This document shows, in pieces, positions 8,727 to 18,042 of a stretch of DNA of 64,000 nt. A program made the translations under genes and the position numbers. The notes under the pieces are model-generated. The model did no database searches. It saw only the letters and a program-made list of their open reading frames with translations, and was not told the DNA's origin. The stretch's first letter is position 1; each line of letters starts with the position of its first letter. This stretch comes from Diplonema papillatum (Eukaryota; Euglenozoa; Diplonemea; Diplonemida; Diplonemidae): the NCBI GenBank assembly GCA_030068145.1, contig JAPJBO010000056.1, positions 372,001 to 436,000 of the forward strand, given 5' to 3'.

Positions 8727-10670
8727 TCAGAGCTTCGAGGAGCCCTTCACACGACCGATGACAGTCTGCGGCGCGTACTTGTCAATGTACGACTCGGGGT
8801 GCATCATGTTGTACTCTTCGGTGGCGTCTTTGCCAGCGTAAAGAAGGATGGCTTCCTTGCCGCCAGGGTGCTCCGGGAGGAACTTCGTCACGTTGAGCAC
8901 TCGGCCGCCGACAACCACCCAGCAGTCTTCTGCACTCGTGTGCTTCGCCACCTCCTCCATTGTGTACTCCTGCTTGCCTGATGACGGGCCGCCCTTCTTC
9001 GCCTCCGCTGACTTGTCCGACGACGAGCCTTCCTCGAAGTCGTACTGAGTGTCCCTCGGCACCTTCCCACCGGACTTTCCAGCAGCAGCAGGAGCCGAAG
9101 AAGAAGAAGAACTCCCATCGAACTTGATGGTGACGCTCTTCGTAGACGGGTCGACGACGAGGTTGACAGATCCGCCTCCGCTTCCGCTTCCTCCAGACAC
9201 GCCGCCTTTCGTCATCTTGTCCATCAGGTACGTTGCCGCGCTGCCGCCCGACACTCTCCCGTACACGACGCAGTCCAGCAGCGATGAGCCGCCCAGACGG
9301 TTCTTTCCGTGGATGCCTCCCGCAACTTCACCGCCACAGAACAGACCACGGACCGGCTTCCCCGACTCGGTAAGCACCTCCCCGTCGGGGTTGCACTTGA
9401 GACCACCCAGCGTGTAGTGGATCACAGGTGTCACAATCCCGACGTAGAACGTGTCGTCTGTCACCAGCGGCAGGTTCACGAAGAACTTCCTACCGAACTT
9501 GTCGTTCTTCTGCTCCGCCGCTTGGTTGAACTCGTCAAACGTCTTCTTGATCTTGTCCACCGAGATTCCCATGTCCTTCGCCATCTCGTCGGCGCTCGCG
9601 AACTTCTTCATCAGCCCCCGTCCTGCGTAGTGCATGCAGTGCCACTCAATAGACTTCGACGACGCCCCGTTCAACACCAGTCTGTACGGTCCCTTGTTGT
9701 GTTCCCACATCCGCCCCGTCACGAAGTCACGCTTCTGCAACTCGTCCACGAACCGGTTCCCGTCCTTGTCCAGGAAGATCCCTCCCGCTCCCCGCAGCGC
9801 TTCTGCTGCGAGGAACTTCACCTTCGCATCCGGCTCGTTCGGGTGCACCAGCGCCGTCGGGTGGATCTGCACCATGTCCAGATCAATCGTCGCTCCCCCC
9901 ACAGCCTGTGCCATCTTGATCCCGTCTCCTGTGCAGTGCACTCCGTTCGTCGTCGGCAGGTCCATGTACTCAGGCCGCAACTTCTTCAGCAAACTCCCCT
10001 CCGTGAAGTCTGCTCCGAATCCTCCCGTCGCCAGCACCACTGGTCCGTGCGCCTCTTGCATCGAACCTTCCTTCTCGTACTTCACTCCCACCACTTCGTC
10101 TCCGTCCTTCAGCAGCTCCGTCACACGTGCCTTCGTCACCAGCTTCACCCTGTCCGGTGCACCTTCCATCACTGCCTCCAGCTTCTCCAGAAGCGCGTAC
10201 GTGATCGTCATCCCGGGGAACTTCTGCTTTCCTCGGTGCGTTCGGGGGAACGCGTGCCCGCCCAGTCGCCCCACCAGCGACAAGTCCAACCCGAACTTCT
10301 CGATCAGCCACTCCACAGACGGCGCCGAGTCGTACACCAACCTCTTGTTGTTGTCCAAGTACGGGTTCACCGCAGGGTCCATCGCGTCCTTTCCTTCCAT
10401 CTCCGCCTGCTTCGCTGCTGCCTCCTTCGGCGACGCACCTTTGATCGCTGCCTCCGCTGTGTCCTTCAGGAACGAGTCCACCGTGTCGTGGATCCCGAGG
10501 CGCTGCTGCGTCCTCGTCAGCGCCGCGTTGATCCCAGACGTCGCCTTCGTCGAGTTCCCTCCGCAGAACGCCAGCTTCTCCAGCAGCAGCACGCTCCCGC
10601 CTCTCTCCAGCACGGTGTGGGCGGCTGACAGCCCGGCAAGGCCTCCTCCGACGACAATCACCTGCGCCAT
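8727..10670 (-). CDS. Fumarate reductase flavoprotein fused to cytochrome b5, peroxisomal signal (copy 1)
   Basis: This intronless gene encodes 647 residues. The N-terminal ~490 residues are a soluble fumarate reductase of the FAD-binding-2 type (Osm1 / kinetoplastid FRD relatives). The FAD fold is seen at residues ~4-14 (VIVVGGGLAGL), and substrate-site elements in QIHPTALVHP, ALRGAGGIFLDKDGNRFVDE, HYTLGGLKCNPDGE and the GGEVAGGIHGKNRLGGSSL box. After a Gly/Ser linker, residues ~567-643 form a cytochrome b5 domain with the haem ligands in HPGG (His601) and MMHPES (His624). The protein ends in SKL, a canonical PTS1 signal, so I infer the peroxisomal matrix. No transit or signal peptide is seen. 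The likely reaction is fumarate to succinate with electrons passing through FAD and haem. The electron donor is unknown because no reductase domain is fused. It carries a Ser in the linker motif VDPSTKS where copies 2 and 3 have Ala. Confidence 0.93.
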   Translation of the reverse strand: MAQVIVVGGGLAGLSAAHTVLERGGSVLLLEKLAFCGGNSTKATSGINAALTRTQQRLGIHDTVDSFLKDTAEAAIKGASPKEAAAKQAEMEGKDAMDPAVNPYLDNNKRLVYDSAPSVEWLIEKFGLDLSLVGRLGGHAFPRTHRGKQKFPGMTITYALLEKLEAVMEGAPDRVKLVTKARVTELLKDGDEVVGVKYEKEGSMQEAHGPVVLATGGFGADFTEGSLLKKLRPEYMDLPTTNGVHCTGDGIKMAQAVGGATIDLDMVQIHPTALVHPNEPDAKVKFLAAEALRGAGGIFLDKDGNRFVDELQKRDFVTGRMWEHNKGPYRLVLNGASSKSIEWHCMHYAGRGLMKKFASADEMAKDMGISVDKIKKTFDEFNQAAEQKNDKFGRKFFVNLPLVTDDTFYVGIVTPVIHYTLGGLKCNPDGEVLTESGKPVRGLFCGGEVAGGIHGKNRLGGSSLLDCVVYGRVSGGSAATYLMDKMTKGGVSGGSGSGGGSVNLVVDPSTKSVTIKFDGSSSSSSAPAAAGKSGGKVPRDTQYDFEEGSSSDKSAEAKKGGPSSGKQEYTMEEVAKHTSAEDCWVVVGGRVLNVTKFLPEHPGGKEAILLYAGKDATEEYNMMHPESYIDKYAPQTVIGRVKGSSKL

Positions 10671-11137
10671 CTTTGTCTTTTTAATTGGTGTTTCGGTTCT
10701 CCTATTGGTTTCTCTTTAACGCACTGCCGAGCAAGGCTGTAGTTTGCTTTCCGGGGTTGGTGACGAACCTTGGTGGCCGAACGTTCCCCGTGCCCCAATC
10801 CCCGTGCCCCAATCCGGACTCTTCATCCCCCTACACCCCATCCCTAGCTCGAGCGAGTCCTCCATGAGCATGGATGGAAGGACAACCTCACCAGGCCGCC
10901 AAAGTTTGCCCAAGTGTTGCGACTCAGCCTGTCGGGCTCCACAATTCTTGACGGTCGGAACTTGACCCTTTGATTGGGCCGCTGTTTTCGTACTGGTTTG
11001 TTTGCGCGTGCCGGTTGATGACATCCCACTTGGATTTGCCCTGTCGCGCTTAGTACTCAAAGAAAGGAACGAGGAGCGGAGGACGGTGAGAGAGGGTTGA
11101 AGGAGCAAAAAGGCTGGTGCTGTCTGGCGCCGTCACA
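10671..11137. other. 5' flank of fumarate reductase copy 1
   Basis: No gene is seen. The sequence just upstream of the ATG (TCTTTGTCTTTTTAATTGG on the plus strand) is unlike the flanks of copies 2 and 3 after about ten bases. A TATA box or initiator is not evident. Confidence 0.4.
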
Positions 11138-11820
11138 CGTTGGGCTTGACGGAGCTACCTTCCGTTTTTCTTATTTTCAGTTCGCGAACAGCGATTCGAG
11201 CTTCTTGGTGTCCCGTCGGTTCGGCTGGGTTCTCCTTCAGAATACCAAACCTACTGCTGACAAGCGAATCTGATCTTACTGTCTCCGGTCCTCCTTACTA
11301 GGTGTTCCCTCCCACGTATGTTGTTGGCGATGAACACTAGTCGGTTGTTGTCCGAGTGGACCTTTATTTTCTTTTCGTTAGCAATGGGATGGTATCAACC
11401 GGTTGTTGGTGTGCTGTTCGTAACCACTACTTCGCAACAGCCCCCAACACGGGCCACAATCCCCAATTCCAGGATTGGGTCGTCTTTGCCGACGTGGGAG
11501 AAATGCTTTCGTTTCGTCTTTCGGATTGCCTTCGACAGCATGCTGTACAGCAACCACGTAGTGGCAAGTTAGTACCCATACATGCGCCCTGCATAGGATG
11601 ACAGGCGCAGAGATGCTCACAGCGTCCTCCTGCTTCTCGTACACGTAGCATCCATCTAGCCTGTCATACTACGAGCGCATCAGCGGGATGCGCACAAGGT
11701 TCGTGGCGGGGGACGCGGATCCGGCGTTCCAACCTTTCGGTTTCGCCTGGCACGGCCTGCAGTTGCTCGACCGCGACCGAAGCTCGCTGGAAGAGGGTCG
11801 CGAAGAAGTGCGTAGGTTTG
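11138..11820 (-). pseudogene. Decayed partial copy of the 3' end of the JmjC oxygenase gene
   Basis: Three blocks align with the adjacent intact gene in the same orientation. 11688-11820 matches about 12103-12240 at roughly 70% by eye, with shared anchors GACGCGGATC and GCCTGCAG. About 11495-11540 matches about 12047-12095, and about 11138-11175 matches about 11938-11975. The order is rearranged and no reading frame is kept. This is a degenerate tandem duplicate limited to the C-terminal coding part. Confidence 0.7.
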
Positions 11821-11890
11821 GTTTATTCTTTTACTTTTTTCGTTGTCGATTTACTTTCAGCGTCTTCTCATGCCTTTTTGGTGACGGAAA
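11806..11890 (+). repeat. 3' half of the palindromic dispersed repeat
   Basis: The run GAAGAAGTGCGTAGGTTTGG, then a TTTATTCTTTTACTTTTT-like tract, TTTCAGCGTCTTC and TTTTTGGTGACGG matches 59635-59727 in order. It abuts the decayed oxygenase fragment and lies just 3' of the intact oxygenase stop codon (minus strand), so it may form part of that gene's 3' untranslated region. Confidence 0.55.
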
Positions 11891-11925
11891 AAAAGAGAAA
11901 GACCCCTTCGCGAGAAGGAGCGAAC

Positions 11926-13359
11926 TCACGACGAGACGTTCGACTTGACGGAGCGGCTGACCTTCCGTTTTTTGGTCGACGGCGGCAGAGCCGCCTTGCC
12001 CTGGAACGCGGGTTCGGGCGACACTCCCGGCGGCTCCACCGGCGTTTGGGGAACGCTTTCGTTTTCGTTGTCGTCTTCGGGGTTGCCCTCGACGGTGGCC
12101 GGGATGTGCACGACGTTCGCGTGGAGGAGGACGCGGATCAGGCTTTCCAGCTTTTTGGTGTCGTCTGTCACCGCCTGCAGCTGCTCCACGAGGACGGAGG
12201 CTTTCTGAAAGAGCGTCGCCAACGCGTCGCGCAGGTCGATGTCGCAGAAGAGGGAGAAGCGGAGGTATTCCATCGAGGAAAGGCTCGACTCGGAGAAGAG
12301 GTGCAGCACAACTTGCTCCGAGTCGCGCTGCTTCAACCGGAAAGCAACCAGCTCGTTGACGGAGACGACGTCGTGCCCCCGGAGCATGCGGGAGGCCATG
12401 AAGTTGCGGGCGATGAGGTAGTCGAGGGAGGCGCCCTTCGTCAACCCGTCGCTGTACGCCCTCTCGAAGGGGAACGCCCGCGGCATTCTGCACTGCGACA
12501 CGAGCTTCGAGAGGTTTTGCGACAGGTACCGAATCTGCCTCTGCATGCCGTCCGACGTCCTCTGGTAGTCGTCCGGGGATATCGCGCTGATCGTCAGCGC
12601 GTTGTCATCCTTGTGGAACGCGCTCAGCAACCCCGCGAACAGCGCTTCGCAGATCCATTTCGCGTGCAGCACGTTCCCGACGCGGAGATCGGCCGAGATG
12701 CAGCCTTCGTCGCCCGTGGCCACCACCGAGTGCCAGCAGCCGGGCGGGATGTAAATCACCGATCCGGGAGTGAGGCTGTACGTTACGACGTTGTCGTTGG
12801 TCAGCGCTGGAACGACTCTGTCCTGCTCGAAACGGTTCCGAGGGGGCTCGAGCATGCCTTTGCTGCATACAGTGTGCGGTGATCCTGCTATGGTCGACCA
12901 GTCCTTCGAACCACACAGCTGGATGGTGATATTGTGGTTGTTGTCAGAGTGCCACGTTGCCGCCGGAGCACCAGGGCGCGAGCAGTATGCCCCGACTTCC
13001 ACATCGTTTCCGAAACCCTCGCATGCTTCCAGGAACGCGGTACGAAGGGCATCGGCTCCTTCCGTGTAGCAGAGTGGGAACGACAGTGTTTTCTTACACT
13101 CCTCGTAATCTTGCTCCATCTCCCTCATCTCTTCCGGTGTGTACGGCGCGTTGTTGTCTTTCCTGCAACACGGGATGATCTGTTCCAAGTCACCATTGCC
13201 GAAGCCCCGAGACAGCTCCTCGAAAGCTGCACTCCGCATCTTCGTGGCGTACACGGTCTTGCCCCAGAACTCTTCTTTGAAGGCATCGGCATCCATTGGG
13301 TGGATCAGGTCGTTCAACGCCAAAGGCGCCGGACCGGCGGCGCGCTTTCGAGACGCCAT
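11926..13359 (-). CDS. JmjC/cupin-type 2-oxoglutarate oxygenase (ribosomal-oxygenase-like)
   Basis: This intronless gene encodes 477 residues. The family (NO66/MINA53/YcfD-like cupin proteins) hydroxylates ribosomal proteins or histones using Fe(II), O2 and 2-oxoglutarate. The segment LNDLIHPMDADAFKEEFWGK at residues ~15-34 matches the usual entry to the fold. The metal facial triad is visible as His137 and Asp139 (TWHSDNN) and His210 (PPGCWHSV). A C-terminal helical part (~residues 250-400) is compatible with the dimerisation/winged-helix region. The acidic-proline tail ends with a basic cluster STKKRKVSR (KKRKV at 463-467), a likely nuclear localisation signal. I infer a nuclear or nucleolar enzyme. 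The substrate cannot be told from sequence. Confidence 0.85.
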   Translation of the reverse strand: MASRKRAAGPAPLALNDLIHPMDADAFKEEFWGKTVYATKMRSAAFEELSRGFGNGDLEQIIPCCRKDNNAPYTPEEMREMEQDYEECKKTLSFPLCYTEGADALRTAFLEACEGFGNDVEVGAYCSRPGAPAATWHSDNNHNITIQLCGSKDWSTIAGSPHTVCSKGMLEPPRNRFEQDRVVPALTNDNVVTYSLTPGSVIYIPPGCWHSVVATGDEGCISADLRVGNVLHAKWICEALFAGLLSAFHKDDNALTISAISPDDYQRTSDGMQRQIRYLSQNLSKLVSQCRMPRAFPFERAYSDGLTKGASLDYLIARNFMASRMLRGHDVVSVNELVAFRLKQRDSEQVVLHLFSESSLSSMEYLRFSLFCDIDLRDALATLFQKASVLVEQLQAVTDDTKKLESLIRVLLHANVVHIPATVEGNPEDDNENESVPQTPVEPPGVSPEPAFQGKAALPPSTKKRKVSRSVKSNVSS

Positions 13360-14213
13360 TTTGATCTCGTTCGTTTTCCCCTTCGCCCGTAGCTGTTTCG
13401 AAGTGTTGTGTGGCAGTTACTGCTGCGCGGTTCATGTACTTCAAAGAACTCAATGCTGCACGCACGCGCGCGTGGACACACTCTCGCTAAGAGGTGTGCC
13501 ACGTTGAAACGGGTCTACAAAACACACACACTCGCACGCGTTCATTCGCAGATAGTACACAGGCGCACACGCACCACGTGCTTCTTCGCGCACGCCTCAT
13601 CTTCGCATACGAATTGGCATTTACGTTAAGATACACACTCTTCCGCATACACGTGTCATGCGCTCTCGCTGGCACACGCACGCACGTTCGCAGGCACGCG
13701 CCGCTTCCCCGTTTATTCGCATACGCTTGCTTGCACCGACACGCACCGCGCGGTCATTCGTACACGAATCAAAAGATGGCACGCAGCTCACTCGCGCACC
13801 AAGATGCTTGCCCCCACGCTCGCTAGCTAGCACAGTGCGTGCACACCTGACTGTGGCCGATTTGCGCTACCTACCACCAATATAAAAAGAGAGAGACGAC
13901 TAAACTAAGCTGCGCCGCGAAGCAGACACAGACGGAGAGAGAGTGTGTGAGTGTGTTGGGGAAAGAGAAAAAAAGGGGGGAGCGCAGCAGAGCTGACGTC
14001 GTCGCCTTTCGAGGGAGGAAAACGCGAGGCCGAGATATCTTCGGACGACTGCGCATATGTGCTCGGCAGCTCGGAGGGCTAGGAAGTTTGACTCGAAAGC
14101 CCGACATGCTTGAGTATCTCAAGCATACGATCTTCCCATCAGCATCTCTTCCGAGCACTTCTTCGATGAATCAAAACGGAAAACGAGCTAAGCTCGCAAC
14201 AGGGCACCACTGT
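13360..14213. other. Spacer rich in CA/CACGC words
   Basis: From about 13450 to 13860 the plus strand is full of CACAC, CACGCA and TTCGCA words in irregular order, like a decayed simple or satellite repeat. 13925-13965 is rich in GA and GTGT. No gene is supported. The promoter of the oxygenase gene should lie at the left end. Confidence 0.45.
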
Positions 14214-14627
14214 GGAGGCACTGGCCTTGAGAAGCCTTGGTGTGGGCCACCGTTTCTGGAGGCACTGGCCTTTAGAAGCCTTGATGTGGGCCTACTTTTC
14301 TGGAGGCACTGGCCTTTAGAAGCCTTGAAGTGGGCCAACTTTTTTGGAGGCACTGGCCTTTAGAAGCCTTGATGTGGGCCAACTTTTCTGGAGGCACTGG
14401 CCTTTAGAAGCCTTGGTGGGGGCCACCGTTTCTCGAGGCACTGGCCTTTAGAAGCCTTGATGTGGGCCTACTTTTCTGGAGGCACTGGCCTTTAGAAGCC
14501 TTGAAGTGGGCCAACTTTTCTGGAGGCACTGGCCTATAGAAGCCTTGATGTGGGCCTACTTTTCTGGAGGCACTGGCCTTTAGAAGCCTTGGTGGGGGCC
14601 ACCGTTTCTGGAGGCACTGGCCTTTAG
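14214..14627. repeat. 44-bp minisatellite, about 9.4 copies
   Basis: The unit begins GGAGGCACTGGCCTTTAGAA, continues GCCTTGATGTGGGCC and ends in ACTTTTCT. Units start every 44 bp from 14214 to 14610 with no length change; the last unit is cut after 18 bp. Variation is concentrated at a few sites (GATGTG/GAAGTG/GGTGGG and CTACTT/CAACTT/CACCGT), giving three or four unit types arranged in a partly alternating order. The 44-bp period is not a multiple of three, so it is unlikely to encode a repeat protein. Confidence 0.95.
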
Positions 14628-15209
14628 GTGCGCAACGGGGTGGAAACCGAAGAGGGGTCCCCAAGCGCATCCAGGAAGAAGTTCGAAGTCGAATCTGGTA
14701 CAGGTGTGAGACTGGAGGCATTGGACATGGCTCGCCATGCATGTACATCGGGACCAGCTTACGTCACCTCGATAAAACAGTTCGATCGCTCATAGGTTTC
14801 GCTTCTGGTTTCGTCGCCTACCGCGACGGGATTAAGAAAAGGGCACGCCACCACACTCACGAAACATCACTCGTCTCTGGCCCCAACAGCACGTAGCCTT
14901 CGCGGCTTCCGCACCCTGACGTCGGGGAGTGGAGCAGCGCTCCACTCTCTTAGCTCAGGCTCCTGGGAAACTTCGTCACTGCCCACTCTCTTAGCTCAGG
15001 CTCCTGGGAAACTTCGTCACTGCGCGCGGTTGTGGCATTAAGGTTCGACCACTAGCTCTGCACTCGATGGTTGAAGAAGCTAGGGGGACGGAAAGGTATG
15101 GCCATCAACGCGTCATGGACGCATGCGAAAGATGAGAGATGGATGATGATTGTAAGCGTCGGTGACGGGGATTACACAGACAGGACTCAGCTGAGCACAC
15201 TGAACAGGT
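14628..15209. other. Spacer downstream of fumarate reductase copy 2
   Basis: No gene is seen. It contains a perfect 41-bp tandem duplication (14942-15023). Confidence 0.5.
14942..15023. repeat. Perfect tandem duplication of 41 bp
   Basis: The unit starting CCACTCTCTTAGCTCAGG occurs at 14942-14982 and again at 14983-15023 with no difference that I can see, which points to a recent event. Confidence 0.9.
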
Positions 15210-17147
15210 TCAGAGCTTCGAGGAGCCCTTCACACGACCGATGACAGTCTGTGGCGCGTACTTGTCAATGTACGACTCGGGGTGCATCATGTTGTACTCT
15301 TCGGTGGCGTCTTTGCCAGCGTAAAGAAGGATGGCTTCCTTGCCGCCAGGGTGCTCCGGGAGGAACTTCGTCACGTTGAGCACTCGGCCGCCGACAACCA
15401 CCCAGCAGTCTTCTGCACTCGTGTGCTTCGCCACCTCCTCCATTGTGTACTCCTGCTTGCCTGATGACGGGCCGCCCTTCTTCGCCTCCGCTGACTTGTC
15501 CGACGACGAGCCTTCCTCGAAGTCGTACTGAGTGTCCCGCGGCACCTTCCCACCGGACTTTCCAGCAGCAGCAGGAGCCGAAGAAGAAGAAGAACTCCCA
15601 TCGAACTTGATGGTGACGCTCTTCGTAGCCGGGTCGACGACGAGGTTGACAGATCCGCTTCCGCTTCCTCCAGACACGCCGCCTTTCGTCATCTTGTCCA
15701 TCAGGTACGTTGCCGCGCTGCCGCCCGACACTCTCCCGTACACGACGCAGTCCAGCAGCGATGAGCCGCCCAGACGGTTCTTTCCGTGGATGCCTCCCGC
15801 AACTTCACCGCCACAGAACAGACCACGGACCGGCTTCCCCGACTCGGTAAGCACCTCCCCGTCGGGGTTGCACTTGAGACCACCCAGCGTGTAGTGGATC
15901 ACAGGTGTCACAATCCCGACGTAGAACGTGTCGTCTGTCACCAGCGGCAGGTTCACGAAGAACTTCCTACCGAACTTGTCGTTCTTCTGCTCCGCCGCTT
16001 GGTTGAACTCGTCAAACGTCTTCTTGATCTTGTCCACCGAGATTCCCATGTCCTTCGCCATCTCGTCGGCGCTCGCGAACTTCTTCATCAGCCCCCGTCC
16101 TGCGTAGTGCATGCAGTGCCACTCAATAGACTTCGACGACGCCCCGTTCAACACCAGTCTGTACGGTCCCTTGTTGTGTTCCCACATCCGCCCCGTCACG
16201 AAGTCACGCTTCTGCAACTCGTCCACGAACCGGTTCCCGTCCTTGTCCAGGAAGATCCCTCCCGCTCCCCGCAGCGCTTCTGCTGCGAGGAACTTCACCT
16301 TCGCATCCGGCTCGTTCGGGTGCACCAGCGCCGTCGGGTGGATCTGCACCATGTCCAGATCAATCGTCGCTCCCCCCACAGCCTGTGCCATCTTGATCCC
16401 GTCTCCTGTGCAGTGCACTCCGTTCGTCGTCGGCAGGTCCATGTACTCAGGCCGCAACTTCTTCAGCAAACTCCCCTCCGTGAAGTCTGCTCCGAATCCT
16501 CCCGTCGCCAGCACCACTGGTCCGTGCGCCTCTTGCATCGAACCTTCCTTCTCGTACTTCACTCCCACCACTTCGTCTCCGTCCTTCAGCAGCTCCGTCA
16601 CACGTGCCTTCGTCACCAGCTTCACCCTGTCCGGTGCACCTTCCATCACTGCCTCCAGCTTCTCCAGAAGCGCGTACGTGATCGTCATCCCGGGGAACTT
16701 CTGCTTTCCTCGGTGCGTTCGGGGGAACGCGTGCCCGCCCAGTCGCCCCACCAGCGACAAGTCCAACCCGAACTTCTCGATCAGCCACTCCACAGACGGC
16801 GCCGAGTCGTACACCAACCTCTTGTTGTTGTCCAAGTACGGGTTCACCGCAGGGTCCATCGCGTCCTTTCCTTCCATCTCTGCCTGCTTCGCTGCTGCCT
16901 CCTTCGGCGACGCACCTTTGATCGCTGCCTCCGCTGTGTCCTTCAGGAACGAGTCCACCGTGTCGTGGATCCCGAGGCGCTGCTGCGTCCTCGTCAGCGC
17001 CGCGTTGATCCCAGACGTCGCCTTCGTCGAGTTCCCTCCGCAGAACGCCAGCTTCTCCAGCAGCAGCACGCTCCCGCCTCTCTCCAGCACGGTGTGGGCG
17101 GCTGACAGCCCGGCAAGGCCTCCTCCGACGACAATCACCTGCGCCAT
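15210..17147 (-). CDS. Fumarate reductase flavoprotein fused to cytochrome b5, peroxisomal signal (copy 2)
   Basis: This 645-residue protein is nearly identical to copy 1, with all FAD, fumarate-site and haem residues and the terminal SKL intact. A 6-bp deletion removes two Gly from the linker (GGSGSGSVN against GGSGSGGGSVN), and VDPATKS replaces VDPSTKS. A few silent changes are visible, for example TCC to TCT near 16880. The coding match to copy 1 starts at the ATG and continues only a few bases past the TGA stop. The flanks are otherwise unrelated. No introns are present. Function is as for copy 1. Confidence 0.93.
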   Translation of the reverse strand: MAQVIVVGGGLAGLSAAHTVLERGGSVLLLEKLAFCGGNSTKATSGINAALTRTQQRLGIHDTVDSFLKDTAEAAIKGASPKEAAAKQAEMEGKDAMDPAVNPYLDNNKRLVYDSAPSVEWLIEKFGLDLSLVGRLGGHAFPRTHRGKQKFPGMTITYALLEKLEAVMEGAPDRVKLVTKARVTELLKDGDEVVGVKYEKEGSMQEAHGPVVLATGGFGADFTEGSLLKKLRPEYMDLPTTNGVHCTGDGIKMAQAVGGATIDLDMVQIHPTALVHPNEPDAKVKFLAAEALRGAGGIFLDKDGNRFVDELQKRDFVTGRMWEHNKGPYRLVLNGASSKSIEWHCMHYAGRGLMKKFASADEMAKDMGISVDKIKKTFDEFNQAAEQKNDKFGRKFFVNLPLVTDDTFYVGIVTPVIHYTLGGLKCNPDGEVLTESGKPVRGLFCGGEVAGGIHGKNRLGGSSLLDCVVYGRVSGGSAATYLMDKMTKGGVSGGSGSGSVNLVVDPATKSVTIKFDGSSSSSSAPAAAGKSGGKVPRDTQYDFEEGSSSDKSAEAKKGGPSSGKQEYTMEEVAKHTSAEDCWVVVGGRVLNVTKFLPEHPGGKEAILLYAGKDATEEYNMMHPESYIDKYAPQTVIGRVKGSSKL

Positions 17148-18042
17148 TTTTCCCTAATTTACTTCTTTCAAAATTACCTGCCAGGGAAAGCCTGCTTCAC
17201 GGGGAGCCAAGCTTCACGTGTCCGGCGGTACTGCAGAGCCACGGGCTTACGGGTCAAGTGGCTACCGATTTCCCAAACTAAAGCATCAAGGCTTGGCGCA
17301 CCTTGGGGCTTGGAGCTCGCGCTGAACACAAGCTCGTCAAGACGGTCAGCCACAGGGCAGAGCGGGCGGGGTTGTAGCACTGTACTGCCTCCGACTCAAG
17401 CTTTGCAAGCTGTGGTTGGCCGTCACGTTCCTGGACTAGGAGCGGCCTTTTCGTTTTCTTCTTCTTTCTTCTTCAGAATTACCTGGCAGCGCGGTGTGTC
17501 TGCAACGCGCCAATCTGACTGTTCGAACACGAGACGAATACGCACCTCTCGCGCAGAATCTCCGGTAGATACCTTTCGTGAGACTGTCCCGTAGAAATGC
17601 TGAGCCGGAAATGCTTTGAGTGCTGAAACGGAAACAACTTGCGCGACTGAAAAAGCGCCAATAACATTTTGGGCGGGCAACGCTGAAGACCCTTGATCCA
17701 GAAATACTCCGGACCGGAAACGGAATGTGGATCGGAAAAGGCTGGCAGTTTATTGGACAGCGATACGTCGGACCGGGAAAAAATGCCAAGCAGAAGGAAA
17801 TTGGCCGGAGGGCTGCTATGCGGCTGGGATTCCGATACCGAGACTTGTTTCAATTTCTGGACTGGACAAATTATTAGGTGTGGAACCAACTTGAAGACGG
17901 ATGGCCCTCGTGTGCTGCTTTTCGCTTCCCCTCGAACGACGGGGTTTGGCACGGAATCTGGCCGGCAACTTCCAGCCCTTACCCTGCCTTCCGTATGTCG
18001 GCAACGGGCGAGCGAGGTGTGGTCAACCTTCGCGACGTCGGC
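17148..18042. other. 5' flank of fumarate reductase copy 2
   Basis: No gene is seen. A block at 17476-17520 (ACCTGGCAGCGCGGTGTGTC and onward) is almost the same as the sequence directly upstream of copy 3 (24942-24985). A related shorter block, ATTACCTGCCAG, lies at about 17173, next to the ATG. It looks as if about 300 bp were inserted or duplicated upstream of copy 2. This could also be a 5' untranslated exon/intron arrangement. Confidence 0.5.

Noticed and set aside
9309-10628. Long plus-strand open frames over the fumarate reductase genes (439 and 348-361 codons, in all three copies)
   Set aside because: They lie antisense to a clear enzyme gene, have His/Arg/Ser-rich composition from the reverse of biased codons, and show no domain. 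They recur only because the sense gene is repeated.
14214-14627. CRISPR array
   Set aside because: Units are contiguous 44-bp repeats with no unique spacers, in a eukaryotic genome.
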